Assembly (NCBI GenBank): GCA_900553415.1
Contig: USDH01000011.1
Span: 1 to 21,321, forward strand
Direction of reading: 5' to 3'
Length of the DNA: 21,321 nucleotides
Source: an uncultured Collinsella sp.
GTDB lineage: Bacteria > Actinomycetota > Coriobacteriia > Coriobacteriales > Coriobacteriaceae
Shown: in pieces, positions 7,639 to 15,141 of the stretch
How positions within the stretch are numbered: position 1 is the first letter of the stretch
Layout of the letters: every line of letters begins with the position of its first letter
The notes under the pieces: model-generated
Database searches by the model: none
Told to the model about the DNA's origin: nothing
What the model saw: the letters and a program-made list of their open reading frames with translations, nothing else
Made by a program: the position numbers and the translations under genes

Positions 7639-9093
7639 CTAGAGCGTCTTGAGGTACTCCCCCAGCTCTTCCTCCCAGTCGGGCATGTCGAAGCCTGCGG
7701 ACTCCAGCTTGGACAGGTCGAGCGCGGAGTGGACCGGGCGCGGTGCGATGGGGCCGGCGGCGCTGGCGTAGTAGTCGGCCGTGGAGACCGGGACCACCTT
7801 GCCGCCGTTGCCGTTGGCGGCCTCGAAGACCTCACGCGCGATTTCGGCCCAAGAGGCGACGCGGCCGCTGCCGGTGCAGCCGTAGGTGCCGTAGGGGGCC
7901 TTGTTCTCCAGCACGTGGAAGATGGCCGCGGCCATGTCGCGCGTGAAGGTCAGGCGTCCCAGCTGGTCGTCAACGACGGTGATCTGGGTGAGCTTATCCC
8001 CCGGGTCGGCGACGCGGTCGGACAGCGCCTTCATGGTCTTGACGAAGTTGTGCCCCTCGCCGATGACCCAGCTCGAGCGCATGATGTAGTGGCGCGGGCA
8101 GCCGGCCACGGCGATGTCGCCTGCCGCCTTGGTCTGGCCGTAGACGGACAGTGGGCTGAGGGGCTCGTCCTCGTCATGGATCTCGGCGGTGCCGTCAAAG
8201 ACGTAGTCGGAGGAGACGTGCACGAGCGTGATGCCGTGCTCGGCGCAGGTGCGGGCGAGGAGCGCCGGGCCGGTCGCGTTGGCCTTCCAGGCGATGACAC
8301 GGCCCTCGGGGGTCTCCGCTTTATCCACGGCCGTGTAGGCACCGCAGTTGATCACGGTGCCGTAGAGCGACCAGTCGTACTGTACGTAGGCGTCCGGGTC
8401 GGACATGTCGAAGGTGTCGATGTCGCAGAAGTCGAAGTCCTTCGCGACGCCGCGCTCCTCGGCGAGCGCGCGGACCGCACGGCCCAGCTGGCCGTTGCAG
8501 CCGGTGACGAGCGTGCGCTTCGGCGCCATGGGGACGACGTCCTTGAGGTACGGGTGGTTCAGGTCGGCCTCGGATACGGTGGCCAGATTCAGCGGGATCG
8601 GCCACTGGATGTCGAGCTCGGGGTCGGCGAGGTTCACGAACGTGTAGGTCTTCTTCAGCTCGAGGGACCAGTGCGCGTCCACCAGGTAGGTGTAGGCGGT
8701 GCCGTCCTCCAGGGCCTGGAAGGAGTTGCCCACGCCGCGCGGCACGTAGATGGCCTTCGAGGGGTCGAGCACGGTCGTGTAGACCTTGCCGTAGGTGGCG
8801 CTGCCCTCGCGCAGGTCCACCCAGGCGCCGAAGACCGAGCCGCGGGCCACGGAGATGAACTTGTCCCAGGGCTCCGCGTGGATGCCGCGGGTGACGCCGC
8901 GGCTGTCGTTGTAGGAGACGTTGTTCTGGACGACGCGGAGGTCCGGGATGCCCAGCGCGCACATCTTGGCGCGCTGCCAGTTCTCCTTGAACCAGCCGCG
9001 CGAGTCGCCGTGGACGGCCAGTTCGACGACCTTCAGGCCCTCGATGCCGGTCTCGGTGACGGAGAGGTCCTTCTCGAATGCGATGTCTGCCAT
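7639..9093 (-). CDS. rmlCD: Bifunctional dTDP-4-dehydrorhamnose 3,5-epimerase / reductase (RmlC-RmlD fusion)
   Basis: A protein of 484 residues joining two enzymes. Residues 1 to about 188 are an RmlC-type cupin with RGIH at 69-72 (the family's catalytic histidine), VDLREGS and PRGVGNSFQAL. From about residue 191 an RmlD-type Rossmann reductase begins: GCNGQLG at 198-204 binds the nicotinamide cofactor, then SSDYVFDG at 294-301 and YGQTK at 318-322 hold the active-site tyrosine and lysine. Together they carry out the last two steps to dTDP-L-rhamnose in the cytoplasm. Fused RmlC-RmlD proteins are known in Coriobacteriia and Bifidobacterium. The ATG at 9093 has AAGGAG 9 bases upstream; the open frame further left is a G+C-rich extension. 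It follows rmlB by 13 bases. Confidence 0.93.
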   Translation of the reverse strand: MADIAFEKDLSVTETGIEGLKVVELAVHGDSRGWFKENWQRAKMCALGIPDLRVVQNNVSYNDSRGVTRGIHAEPWDKFISVARGSVFGAWVDLREGSATYGKVYTTVLDPSKAIYVPRGVGNSFQALEDGTAYTYLVDAHWSLELKKTYTFVNLADPELDIQWPIPLNLATVSEADLNHPYLKDVVPMAPKRTLVTGCNGQLGRAVRALAEERGVAKDFDFCDIDTFDMSDPDAYVQYDWSLYGTVINCGAYTAVDKAETPEGRVIAWKANATGPALLARTCAEHGITLVHVSSDYVFDGTAEIHDEDEPLSPLSVYGQTKAAGDIAVAGCPRHYIMRSSWVIGEGHNFVKTMKALSDRVADPGDKLTQITVVDDQLGRLTFTRDMAAAIFHVLENKAPYGTYGCTGSGRVASWAEIAREVFEAANGNGGKVVPVSTADYYASAAGPIAPRPVHSALDLSKLESAGFDMPDWEEELGEYLKTL

Positions 9094-9106
9094 GTCTCTG
9101 CTCTCC

Positions 9107-10126
9107 TTACTGCCCCTGCGCGCGGTAGCGGGCCTCGGTGGCCTCCTTGGCCGGGCGCCACCAGGCCTCGTTGGCGACGTACCAGTCGATGGTGGCCCTG
9201 AGGCCCTCGGCGAAGTCGGTGTGCGCCGGCCTCCAGCCGAGCTCGGTCTGCAGCTTGGTGGAGTCGATGGCGTAGCGGCGGTCGTGGCCGGGGCGGTCGG
9301 CGACCCAGTCGAAGTCCTCGGGGTCGCGTCCCATGGCCGCAAGGATCATGCGCAGCACGGTGATGTTGTTCTTCTCCCCGTCGGCGCCGATGAGGTAGGT
9401 CTCCCCCATGCGGCCCTTCGTGAGGATGTCCCAGACGGCCGAGGAGTGGTCCTCGGTGTGGATCCAGTCGCGGACGTTCTCGCCGCGGCCGTAGAGCTTG
9501 GGGCGGACGCCGTCGATGATGTTCGTGATCTGCCTGGGGATGAACTTCTCCACGTGCTGGTAGGGGCCGTAGTTGTTGGAGCAGTTGGAGATGGTGGTTC
9601 GCAGCCCGTAGGTGCGGGTCCAGGCGCGCACGAGCATGTCGGAGGACGCCTTGGTGGAGCTGTACGGCGAGGACGGGCGGTACGGCGTCTCCTCGGTGAA
9701 CTTCGCCGGGTCGTCGAGCGCCAGGTCGCCGTAGACCTCGTCGGTTGAGACGTGGTGGTAGCGGACGCCGTACTTCCTCACGGCCTCCAGCAGGCGGAAG
9801 GTGCCCTCGACGTTGGTGCGCAGGAAGGGCTCCGGGTCGGCGATGGAGTTGTCGTTGTGGCTCTCGGCGGCGTAGTGCACGATCGCGTCGTGGCCGGGGA
9901 CGAGCCTATCCAGCAGCTCGGAGTCGCAGATGTCGCCCACCACGAGCTCGACGCGGTCGGCGGGAAGGCCCGCGATGTTCTCGGGGTTGCCGGCGTAGGT
10001 CAGCTTGTCCAGGACGGTCACGTGGACGCCCGGGTGGTTGTTCACGACGTAGTGCACGAAGTTGCTGCCGATGAAGCCGCAGCCGCCCGTGACGATGATG
10101 TTCTTGGGTTCAAAGATCTCAGACAT
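9107..10126 (-). CDS. rmlB: dTDP-glucose 4,6-dehydratase
   Basis: A protein of 339 residues, the usual RmlB length. GGCGFIGSN at 14-22 is the NAD-binding loop, TDEVYGD at 128-134 holds the catalytic Thr-Asp-Glu, and YSSTK at 155-159 the Tyr and Lys. NCSNNYGPYQHVEKFIP, also seen, is a hallmark of the family. It converts dTDP-glucose to dTDP-4-dehydro-6-deoxyglucose, the second step to dTDP-L-rhamnose. The frame extends upstream to 10189, but the ATG at 10126 begins at the normal N-terminus; the ribosome-binding site is weak in either case. It is strongly G+C-rich, unlike the gene directly upstream. The 75 bases between them hold no clear promoter or terminator that I can see. Confidence 0.95.
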   Translation of the reverse strand: MSEIFEPKNIIVTGGCGFIGSNFVHYVVNNHPGVHVTVLDKLTYAGNPENIAGLPADRVELVVGDICDSELLDRLVPGHDAIVHYAAESHNDNSIADPEPFLRTNVEGTFRLLEAVRKYGVRYHHVSTDEVYGDLALDDPAKFTEETPYRPSSPYSSTKASSDMLVRAWTRTYGLRTTISNCSNNYGPYQHVEKFIPRQITNIIDGVRPKLYGRGENVRDWIHTEDHSSAVWDILTKGRMGETYLIGADGEKNNITVLRMILAAMGRDPEDFDWVADRPGHDRRYAIDSTKLQTELGWRPAHTDFAEGLRATIDWYVANEAWWRPAKEATEARYRAQGQ

Positions 10127-10201
10127 GAAAATCCAATCTGAAGCATGTACAGCTTCTTTAGTATGCCGCAGGAAGTGACGACGCGACACTATTCAACAAA
10201 A

Positions 10202-11176
10202 CTATCGGACATTTCGGCATGCGATAAGAGCCATGACCTTCGCAGAATTACTTCCCCTACAAAACGCCTCCGGAATGCAGTCTTTGTCGTACCGGAAGAC
10301 CGAATTCCCAGTTTTATCGCGTAAGTACTTATAGAAGAAGTCTTCCCAGCTTTTAAACTTCTCACTGTTTACAAAGGCTTCTGGGGTTTCCAAAACCGCC
10401 TTAACATCTAACCCTGAAATTACGCCAGAGCTCAGCAGAAGCCACTCGAATGACTCGGGAAGACAAACCGTAACAGTATCGCGATGAATGTCTTGCAGCT
10501 TAAGGACGCGGTCCGCATAGCACCCAAATGCCGCTCCGTCCGCGACAACAAACACGCGATCGTCGAAATGCTGATCCAACCAGCCCAAAATCGCGCTGTT
10601 CGTCATGGCAGAAGCACAGGAAAGCTCACTGTCAGCGAAATGCCGTTCAAAGAACTGGAAACCAGACTTACTGTCCTCGCATAGAAGGATAGAAAAGTCC
10701 TGTTTTGGCGCCGATCGGGAAATAGCATAACGATGATTTCCGCGATCTTGATAAACAGGGACGAAAGAATGGTATTTTCCGCTCGTCTTAATCTTGTAAA
10801 TCTCATCCACGCTATACGGAAGATTAGGGAAATCAGCCCTTGAGATCAGCACGAAATAATTCGAGGAATACAGCACATGATGGGCAAACTCATCAGAATG
10901 GATCTCTTTTAAGCCCTCATCGACAAATACAATCGAGTCATGAACGGACGAAAGCTGGTTTCGCCAATCATAATCGGTCAGGGCGACACAGGGACAATCG
11001 CATTGCAAGGAGACACCCGACTGCTCGCCCGTTCGCATGTAGTCTGCGACCATGTCAAACAGTGTCGTCTTACCCGTGCCACTATCGCCACGCACAATAG
11101 TGATGTTCCGCTTGATGGTAAATGTGTACTTAGTTCCCCTGCGGCGGGAAATCTTAACGAGATGCGAACCGTTCAT
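10202..11176 (-). CDS. P-loop ATPase-like protein paired with DUF4869 (unknown function)
   Basis: A protein of 324 residues. Walker A is GDSGTGKT at 30-37 and a Walker B-like strand SIVFVDE lies at 81-87, so it probably binds ATP. The spacing between them is only about 45 residues, with no ABC signature or helical insertion, giving a minimal core. The second half has ILLCEDSKSG (163-172) and VFVVADGAAFG (208-218), strand-acid patterns that loosely recall a TOPRIM fold; this is a weak resemblance. Relatives are often given misleading names; I do not know its function. It starts 9 bases after the DUF4869 gene, so the two form a unit. Base composition is clearly lower in G+C than the rml genes on both sides, suggesting separate acquisition. 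Confidence 0.75.
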   Translation of the reverse strand: MNGSHLVKISRRRGTKYTFTIKRNITIVRGDSGTGKTTLFDMVADYMRTGEQSGVSLQCDCPCVALTDYDWRNQLSSVHDSIVFVDEGLKEIHSDEFAHHVLYSSNYFVLISRADFPNLPYSVDEIYKIKTSGKYHSFVPVYQDRGNHRYAISRSAPKQDFSILLCEDSKSGFQFFERHFADSELSCASAMTNSAILGWLDQHFDDRVFVVADGAAFGCYADRVLKLQDIHRDTVTVCLPESFEWLLLSSGVISGLDVKAVLETPEAFVNSEKFKSWEDFFYKYLRDKTGNSVFRYDKDCIPEAFCRGSNSAKVMALIACRNVR

Positions 11177-11185
11177 AAGCAGTAC

Positions 11186-11623
11186 CTACAGATACGGAAT
11201 CGACTCGTGAATCAATTCGGCCATGTTGTGAACGATTCGGCCGCTATTCACGACTTTGATTTTAAAATCCTCGCGACCAAAGTCCATCACATGATAGAGG
11301 TTGATAACGAGCTTGCGGTCTTTCGCCATGTCGAGAATCCACTTGGCACAGTTGTCACCACAGGTAGAAGCGTTAAAAATATGCTTACGATCAAATCTCA
11401 TAAGCAGCAGCGTTTTCACGCCACCAGAAAGCTGGAGCGGGGAAATGGACCCAAGCACAGGGCTTTCGATGAGGTTTTCGGAGACAACATCCGATCGATC
11501 GACATCTTTAATTATCGAGACTGCATAGGGATCCGTAATCCAAGAAGACCGGTAAGAGTTTTTGAAATATGTCGCTGTGTTGTAAATCGCTTCTGGCATA
11601 TCGCCAAAGTAGACGTTTAACAC
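11186..11623 (-). CDS. DUF4869 family protein
   Basis: A protein of 145 residues that I recognise as DUF4869 from its order of conserved blocks: an N-terminal NVYFGDM, YFKN and WITDP near 19-32, IKDVD near 38, SPVLG at 54-58, LSGGVKTL at 65-72, then ASTCGDNCAKW at 85-95 and a closing VHNM. The family has no known function. The frame opens with a TTG at 11635, but the GTG at 11623 is preferred: GGGAG lies just upstream and the protein then begins MLNVYFG, as relatives do. It lies downstream of a hairpin that should end rmlA transcripts and upstream of the ATPase gene. I found no convincing promoter in the roughly 50 bases before it. Confidence 0.78.
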   Translation of the reverse strand: MLNVYFGDMPEAIYNTATYFKNSYRSSWITDPYAVSIIKDVDRSDVVSENLIESPVLGSISPLQLSGGVKTLLLMRFDRKHIFNASTCGDNCAKWILDMAKDRKLVINLYHVMDFGREDFKIKVVNSGRIVHNMAELIHESIPYL

Positions 11624-11671
11624 ATCCACTCCCAATCATATTGTCTTTATGGTCAACGTAATCATAACGAA

Positions 11672-11699
11672 AGGGGCCACCAGATAAACGGTGACCCCT
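11672..11699 (-). terminator. Hairpin terminator after rmlA
   Basis: On the minus strand AGGGGTCACC and GGTGGCCCCT form a 10-bp stem with one wobble pair around an 8-base loop, 20 bases after the rmlA stop. Only a short TTT follows, so its strength is uncertain. It separates rmlA from the DUF4869/ATPase pair and from rmlB and rmlCD. Confidence 0.65.
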
Positions 11700-11718
11700 A
11701 AAAGAAAACAAGCTGGCG

Positions 11719-12618
11719 CTAGTACTCGCGCGGGCTGTTGACGATCTCGCCGGCGGCGACCTTCTTCAGGTGCTGGCCGTAGACCGACTTGCCGTAGGCC
11801 TCGGCGGCCTCCTTGAGCCCATCGGTCGTGATCCAGCCGTTCTCCCAGGCGATCTCCTCGGGCACGGACACGGGAAGGTCCTGGGAGTGCTCCACGGCGC
11901 GGACGAACTCCGCGGCCTCGTGCAGGCTCTCCATGGTGCCGGTGTCCAGCCACGCGTAGCCGCGGCCGAGGGTCACCACGGAGAGCGTCCCCTCCTCCAG
12001 ATACATCTGGTTGAGCGTGGTGATCTCCAGCTCGCCGCGTGCGGAGGGCTTCACCTCGGCGGCGCGGGAGGACACGTCGCCCGGGTAGAAGTACAGGCCG
12101 GTGACGGCGTAGGAGCTCTTGGGCTGGGCGGGCTTCTCCTCGATGGAGACGGCCCTCCCCTCGCGGTCGAACTCCACGACGCCGAAGCGCTCGGGGTCGT
12201 CCACGTGGTAGCCGAAGACCGTGGCGCGGCCCGACTCGGCGTTCTGGACGGCGCGCGTCAGGTGGCGCGACAGGCCGTTGCCGTAGAAGATGTTGTCGCC
12301 GAGCACCAGGGCGCACGGCTCGCCGGCGATGAACTCCTCGCCGATGGTGAAGGCCTGCGCCAGGCCGTCGGGGCTCGGCTGCTCGGCGTAGGAGAGGTTC
12401 ACGCCGTAGCGCGAGCCGTCCCCGAGCAGGCGCTCGAAGTTGGGCAGGTCGGTCGGCGTGGAGATGACCAGGATGTCCTTGATGCCCGCCAGCATGAGCG
12501 TGGACAGCGGGTAGTAGATCATGGGCTTGTCGTAGACCGGCAGCAGCTGCTTGGAGGTCACGAGAGTGAGCGGGTACAGTCGCGTGCCGGACCCGCCCGC
12601 GAGGATGATGCCTTTCAT
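11719..12618 (-). CDS. rmlA: Glucose-1-phosphate thymidylyltransferase
   Basis: A protein of 299 residues, full length for RmlA. It begins MKGIILAGGSGTRLYPLT, the nucleotide-binding signature, followed by SKQLLPVYDKPMIYYPLSTLM, LGDNIFYG near 107-114, IEEKP and the C-terminal AWLDTGT motif. It joins glucose-1-phosphate and dTTP to give dTDP-glucose, the first step to dTDP-L-rhamnose. The start ATG has GAGG 9 bases upstream. It is G+C-rich like rmlB and rmlCD and unlike the genes on either side. It stands alone: a gap of about 340 bases with a gene remnant lies upstream and a terminator hairpin downstream. No clear -35/-10 pair is seen in the gap. Confidence 0.96.
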   Translation of the reverse strand: MKGIILAGGSGTRLYPLTLVTSKQLLPVYDKPMIYYPLSTLMLAGIKDILVISTPTDLPNFERLLGDGSRYGVNLSYAEQPSPDGLAQAFTIGEEFIAGEPCALVLGDNIFYGNGLSRHLTRAVQNAESGRATVFGYHVDDPERFGVVEFDREGRAVSIEEKPAQPKSSYAVTGLYFYPGDVSSRAAEVKPSARGELEITTLNQMYLEEGTLSVVTLGRGYAWLDTGTMESLHEAAEFVRAVEHSQDLPVSVPEEIAWENGWITTDGLKEAAEAYGKSVYGQHLKKVAAGEIVNSPREY

Positions 12619-12741
12619 TTAATCTGTCCTCTACAATCGAAATGCGCTTTAGATCGAGTGATAAATAAGACTTGGGTATCCTATTTTGCTAAACCCCCTC
12701 ATTCTTAACGAAATAGGCAAGGTAATGACTGCGGAATATGG

Positions 12742-12954
12742 CTACCTGAATTGCCCCTTCCATTTTTCAATGCTCGACCAAGGGAGATTGATTCCGGTTA
12801 TTTCAGGTTGGTTAATCCAATCAGCCATTTTGAGTAAAAAGTCATCTTCTCGTTCGAAAACAGGAAGTCCGGTATCTTCACCGATGATCGCGTGCCAAAT
12901 GTTGGTAATGGACTCACTTTGCTTTAACGCTATGAAAAGCGCCAGTATCGAAAA
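12742..12954 (-). pseudogene. 3' remnant of an unrecognised gene
   Basis: One minus-strand frame stays open for 70 codons, from a TGA at 12957 to a TAG at 12744, and reads like real protein: ESITNIWHAIIGEDTGLPVFE, then DDFLLKMADWI and NLPWSSIEKWKGQF. It has no usable start codon near its upstream end and no ribosome-binding site, and it abuts the acyltransferase stop codon. It therefore looks like the C-terminal end of a deleted gene. I do not recognise the family. The rest of the 12619-12959 gap is A+T-rich and shows no other gene or clear promoter. Confidence 0.35.
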
Positions 12955-12959
12955 TCAAT

Positions 12960-13915
12960 TTATAATCCCACAATGATGTGAATTCGTTCGGGCAAATAAC
13001 GACCGCAAAGTGATACAAGCGAATAAGATCCGGCAAGAGTTAGCGCCCAAACAGCAAATGTCGAAACACCAAGTGGAATGACGAATAATCCAAGCAGTTT
13101 CCAAACGGCCTTGAGAACAAGTATATGGCAGAGGTAGATTCCAAAAGAGGCGTTCCCAAGGTCAACAAGCAAAGTAGAAGATAATCGCGACTTGAATGAT
13201 CCCGGAACCGCCATAAGAAGCGCGATCACAGCTAAAGAGGTCGCGGCAGAACCGAGCTTAAGCTGAGTTGTGGCCATATTGAAATCGCCAGTCAAATACC
13301 ACCAGAAGCCTGCGACCTCCTGAATTATTAAAAATATAAAGAGCACTGCAACAAGCTGAGTGGTTCGTCCTTCAATGAGCGCAGCCCAACGCCTCCAGTC
13401 GAGACCGAAAACATAAAAGATGAGCCACATGGGGCAGAAAACCTGTATTAGAGGCAATGCGATACCGGCAACGGCAGCGAGCTCCCTTAGAAGCAAGCAA
13501 GCCGGTGTCAAACAATAGACAAAGAACCTATACCGTGAAAGGAGCCTGAACAGTACCGGAGTAAGCAGCACAAGCTGTGAATGGACCAATAGATAGTACA
13601 TCTGAGCCGATACGGAGCCCACGGCGAACGCCAGAAACCCAGACGCCCATGAAGGGCGGGAAACGCCGCAAGATAGATAACGCTCCAGAACGCATAAGGT
13701 CCGGCAACCTTGCTAATGCGGCGTCGAAGACCCCCCCCCGCATTAAATTTGCGCTCGTCGGTAAGAACACCGGATAAAAACAAGAACAACGCAACAGAAA
13801 AGTTGAGGAATGGGCGAATGGCGACCGACGCGGCACATTGAGGAAGACAGTGGATAAGCACCACTGCGGAAATCGCAAGCCCACGAAGAGCTTGAAGGTA
13901 GCGATCCTTGGCCAT
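12960..13915 (-). pseudogene. Acyltransferase 3 family protein, frameshifted
   Basis: Two overlapping frames together encode one acyltransferase of about 318 residues. The first (13915 to about 13640) gives YLQALRGLAISAVVLIH, then FLNFSVALFLFLSG and ISKVAGPYAFWSVIYL. The second (to 12960) continues with FLAFAVGSVSAQMYYLLVHSQLVLLTP and several more membrane helices to YLCHILV and the end. The frames join cleanly as RLG-FLAF if one base is restored in the G run at 13638-13640 (CCC on the plus strand). The family O-acylates surface sugars at the membrane. The start ATG at 13915 directly follows the previous stop, with AAGGAG 7 bases upstream. A nine-base G tract lies inside the first frame. A sequencing error or phase variation could equally explain the break. 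Confidence 0.8.
13731..13739. repeat. Nine-base C/G homopolymer inside the acyltransferase
   Basis: Nine consecutive C on the plus strand (G on the coding strand) encode three glycines between KFNA and LRRRISK. At nine bases the tract is in frame with the sequence on both sides of it. Tracts of this kind change length by slipped-strand mispairing in phase-variable surface genes, and they are also error-prone in sequencing. Confidence 0.9.
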
Positions 13916-15133
13916 CTAGGCTCTCCTTCCAACGAGTCTCTTTAGTCGTCGTTTAATACCACCAAGCTTGCCGCGGACACGCTGCCAGAGAGTGGGACGG
14001 AAATGCCACTTGTCCATGAGATCTGGGATGGAAAGCCCGGCAGACACGTCGTTCAAGAACTCGTCGCGCTTTGGATAAGGCGTGACAGAATGGACGAGGC
14101 TAGGGTTGCCCGCGATTACCCCATCAAGCGTCGCCGGACCGTTTGCAGTAAGCCCAGAAATAGCCTCGAATGCCCGCACGCCCTTCTCGGTATTGCATAG
14201 GACGGCAGATACGCCCTTGGAGTTGTCGACCTCGGGATGGGTATTCTGGAACCCCCAGAAATCACCGAGCGTGATATCGGCGCCGCTGGAGCGCTTTGCT
14301 GGACATGCCAGACAGGACGAACGAAGGCTCGCATTGGCCAGAAACGCTTTCATGTACCAGTCTTTGCCGAATATCTGGGACTCGGTGTCCCCGGTGTTGT
14401 CTTTCTCCGCTATGTGCTTGTACATAGCGGAGAAAGACAACCATCCGGTTGTCTTACTCCGCATATTGACGTCGCAGACGTCCGACCCGAAGGCCTCACC
14501 ACGGTAGTCGACCCAGCGCGACCAGAGCTCTGGAGACGGAACACCGTGGCAGATGACGTCGACGCCGAGGAAGAGGTCAGAGTCGGCGAGTTTCCCCAGG
14601 TATGAGCGCATGCCAGCCACCTGGCATGCAGTACCGGCAAAGAGCGCCGGCCTGCCTTCACGCAGGGCAGCGCGGACGCCCTCGAAGACGCCGCGGCCAA
14701 CCGCGCTCTGAACGTATTTCGAGCGCATAACGGCGCCGAGCGCCGGCCTGTCCTCCACGAGCACGTGACGAAGCTCGCGGCAACCGTCCGTCCACGCGGC
14801 GCCCGCCACAACACCGCCGCGCGAGAGAGCGTCACCGGCGAGTAGACCGAACACGCCGCCCGACGACGATCTATCGAGCAAGCCGACGTCATGAGCCTTC
14901 GCCCAGAGGGCGAACTCGCACCCGTCCTCCCCAGGGGCGTTGAGCGCCGGGCATACGGCGTCGCACGCCCCGCAGCCTACGCACCCGGAGGCGTCGACGG
15001 TGGGGTGTAGGAAGCCACAATCATCGGGTTCCATGGAGATGCATGACTTGGGGCAGCGGGCAGCGCACGCGCCGCAGCCGCAGCAACGGTCGCCAAGCGA
15101 GACGACCCTCGGGGATTTCTCGGAATCATTCAT
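13916..15133 (-). CDS. 4Fe-4S / coenzyme F420 hydrogenase beta subunit-like protein
   Basis: A protein of 405 residues. Two ferredoxin-type clusters open it: Cys 17, 20, 23, 27 and Cys 51, 54, 57, 61, both in CxxCxxCxxxCP form. The rest matches the F420 hydrogenase/dehydrogenase beta-subunit family, with SSSGGVFGLLA, SKYVQS, FAGTACQVAG, DVICHGVPSP, SLRSSCLACPAKR and DITLGDFWG. In polysaccharide loci such proteins recur next to pyruvyl transferases and flippases; the reaction is unproven, probably a redox step on a sugar or pyruvyl group using a flavin or deazaflavin. It lies between the flippase and the acyltransferase, whose ATG follows directly on its stop codon. It contains a striking set of inverted repeats near residues 230-250. 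Confidence 0.88.
   Translation of the reverse strand: MNDSEKSPRVVSLGDRCCGCGACAARCPKSCISMEPDDCGFLHPTVDASGCVGCGACDAVCPALNAPGEDGCEFALWAKAHDVGLLDRSSSGGVFGLLAGDALSRGGVVAGAAWTDGCRELRHVLVEDRPALGAVMRSKYVQSAVGRGVFEGVRAALREGRPALFAGTACQVAGMRSYLGKLADSDLFLGVDVICHGVPSPELWSRWVDYRGEAFGSDVCDVNMRSKTTGWLSFSAMYKHIAEKDNTGDTESQIFGKDWYMKAFLANASLRSSCLACPAKRSSGADITLGDFWGFQNTHPEVDNSKGVSAVLCNTEKGVRAFEAISGLTANGPATLDGVIAGNPSLVHSVTPYPKRDEFLNDVSAGLSIPDLMDKWHFRPTLWQRVRGKLGGIKRRLKRLVGRRA
14396..14462. repeat. Competing inverted repeats inside the F420-hydrogenase beta-like gene
   Basis: Two perfect 20-base arms (14396-14415 and 14422-14441) face each other across a 6-base loop. A third arm (14448-14462) is a 14/15 copy of the first, so it too can pair with the middle arm, again across 6 bases. 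The two hairpins exclude each other. All three arms lie in coding sequence, and the first and third are read in different frames, so protein similarity does not explain them. Confidence 0.9.
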
Positions 15134-15141
15134 GATGGACC

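Noticed and set aside
7729..9201. A 490-codon plus-strand open frame opposite rmlCD
   Set aside because: It is antisense to a certain gene, is rich in Val, Gly, Ala, Arg and Asp as expected for the mirror of G+C-rich codons, and has no recognisable domain.
11624..11671. TTGACC and TATGAT upstream of the DUF4869 gene as a promoter
   Set aside because: The two boxes are only 10 bases apart, too close for a sigma-70-type promoter.
11770..12708. A 312-codon plus-strand open frame opposite rmlA
   Set aside because: It is again the antisense shadow of a G+C-rich gene with complete RmlA motifs on the other strand.
12686..12976. A 96-codon plus-strand frame in the gap upstream of rmlA
   Set aside because: It has no ribosome-binding site or family resemblance, and the minus-strand remnant in the same place reads more like real protein.
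13528..13932. A third open frame across the frameshifted acyltransferase
   Set aside because: Its translation lacks the hydrophobic pattern and family motifs, which are carried by the other two frames.
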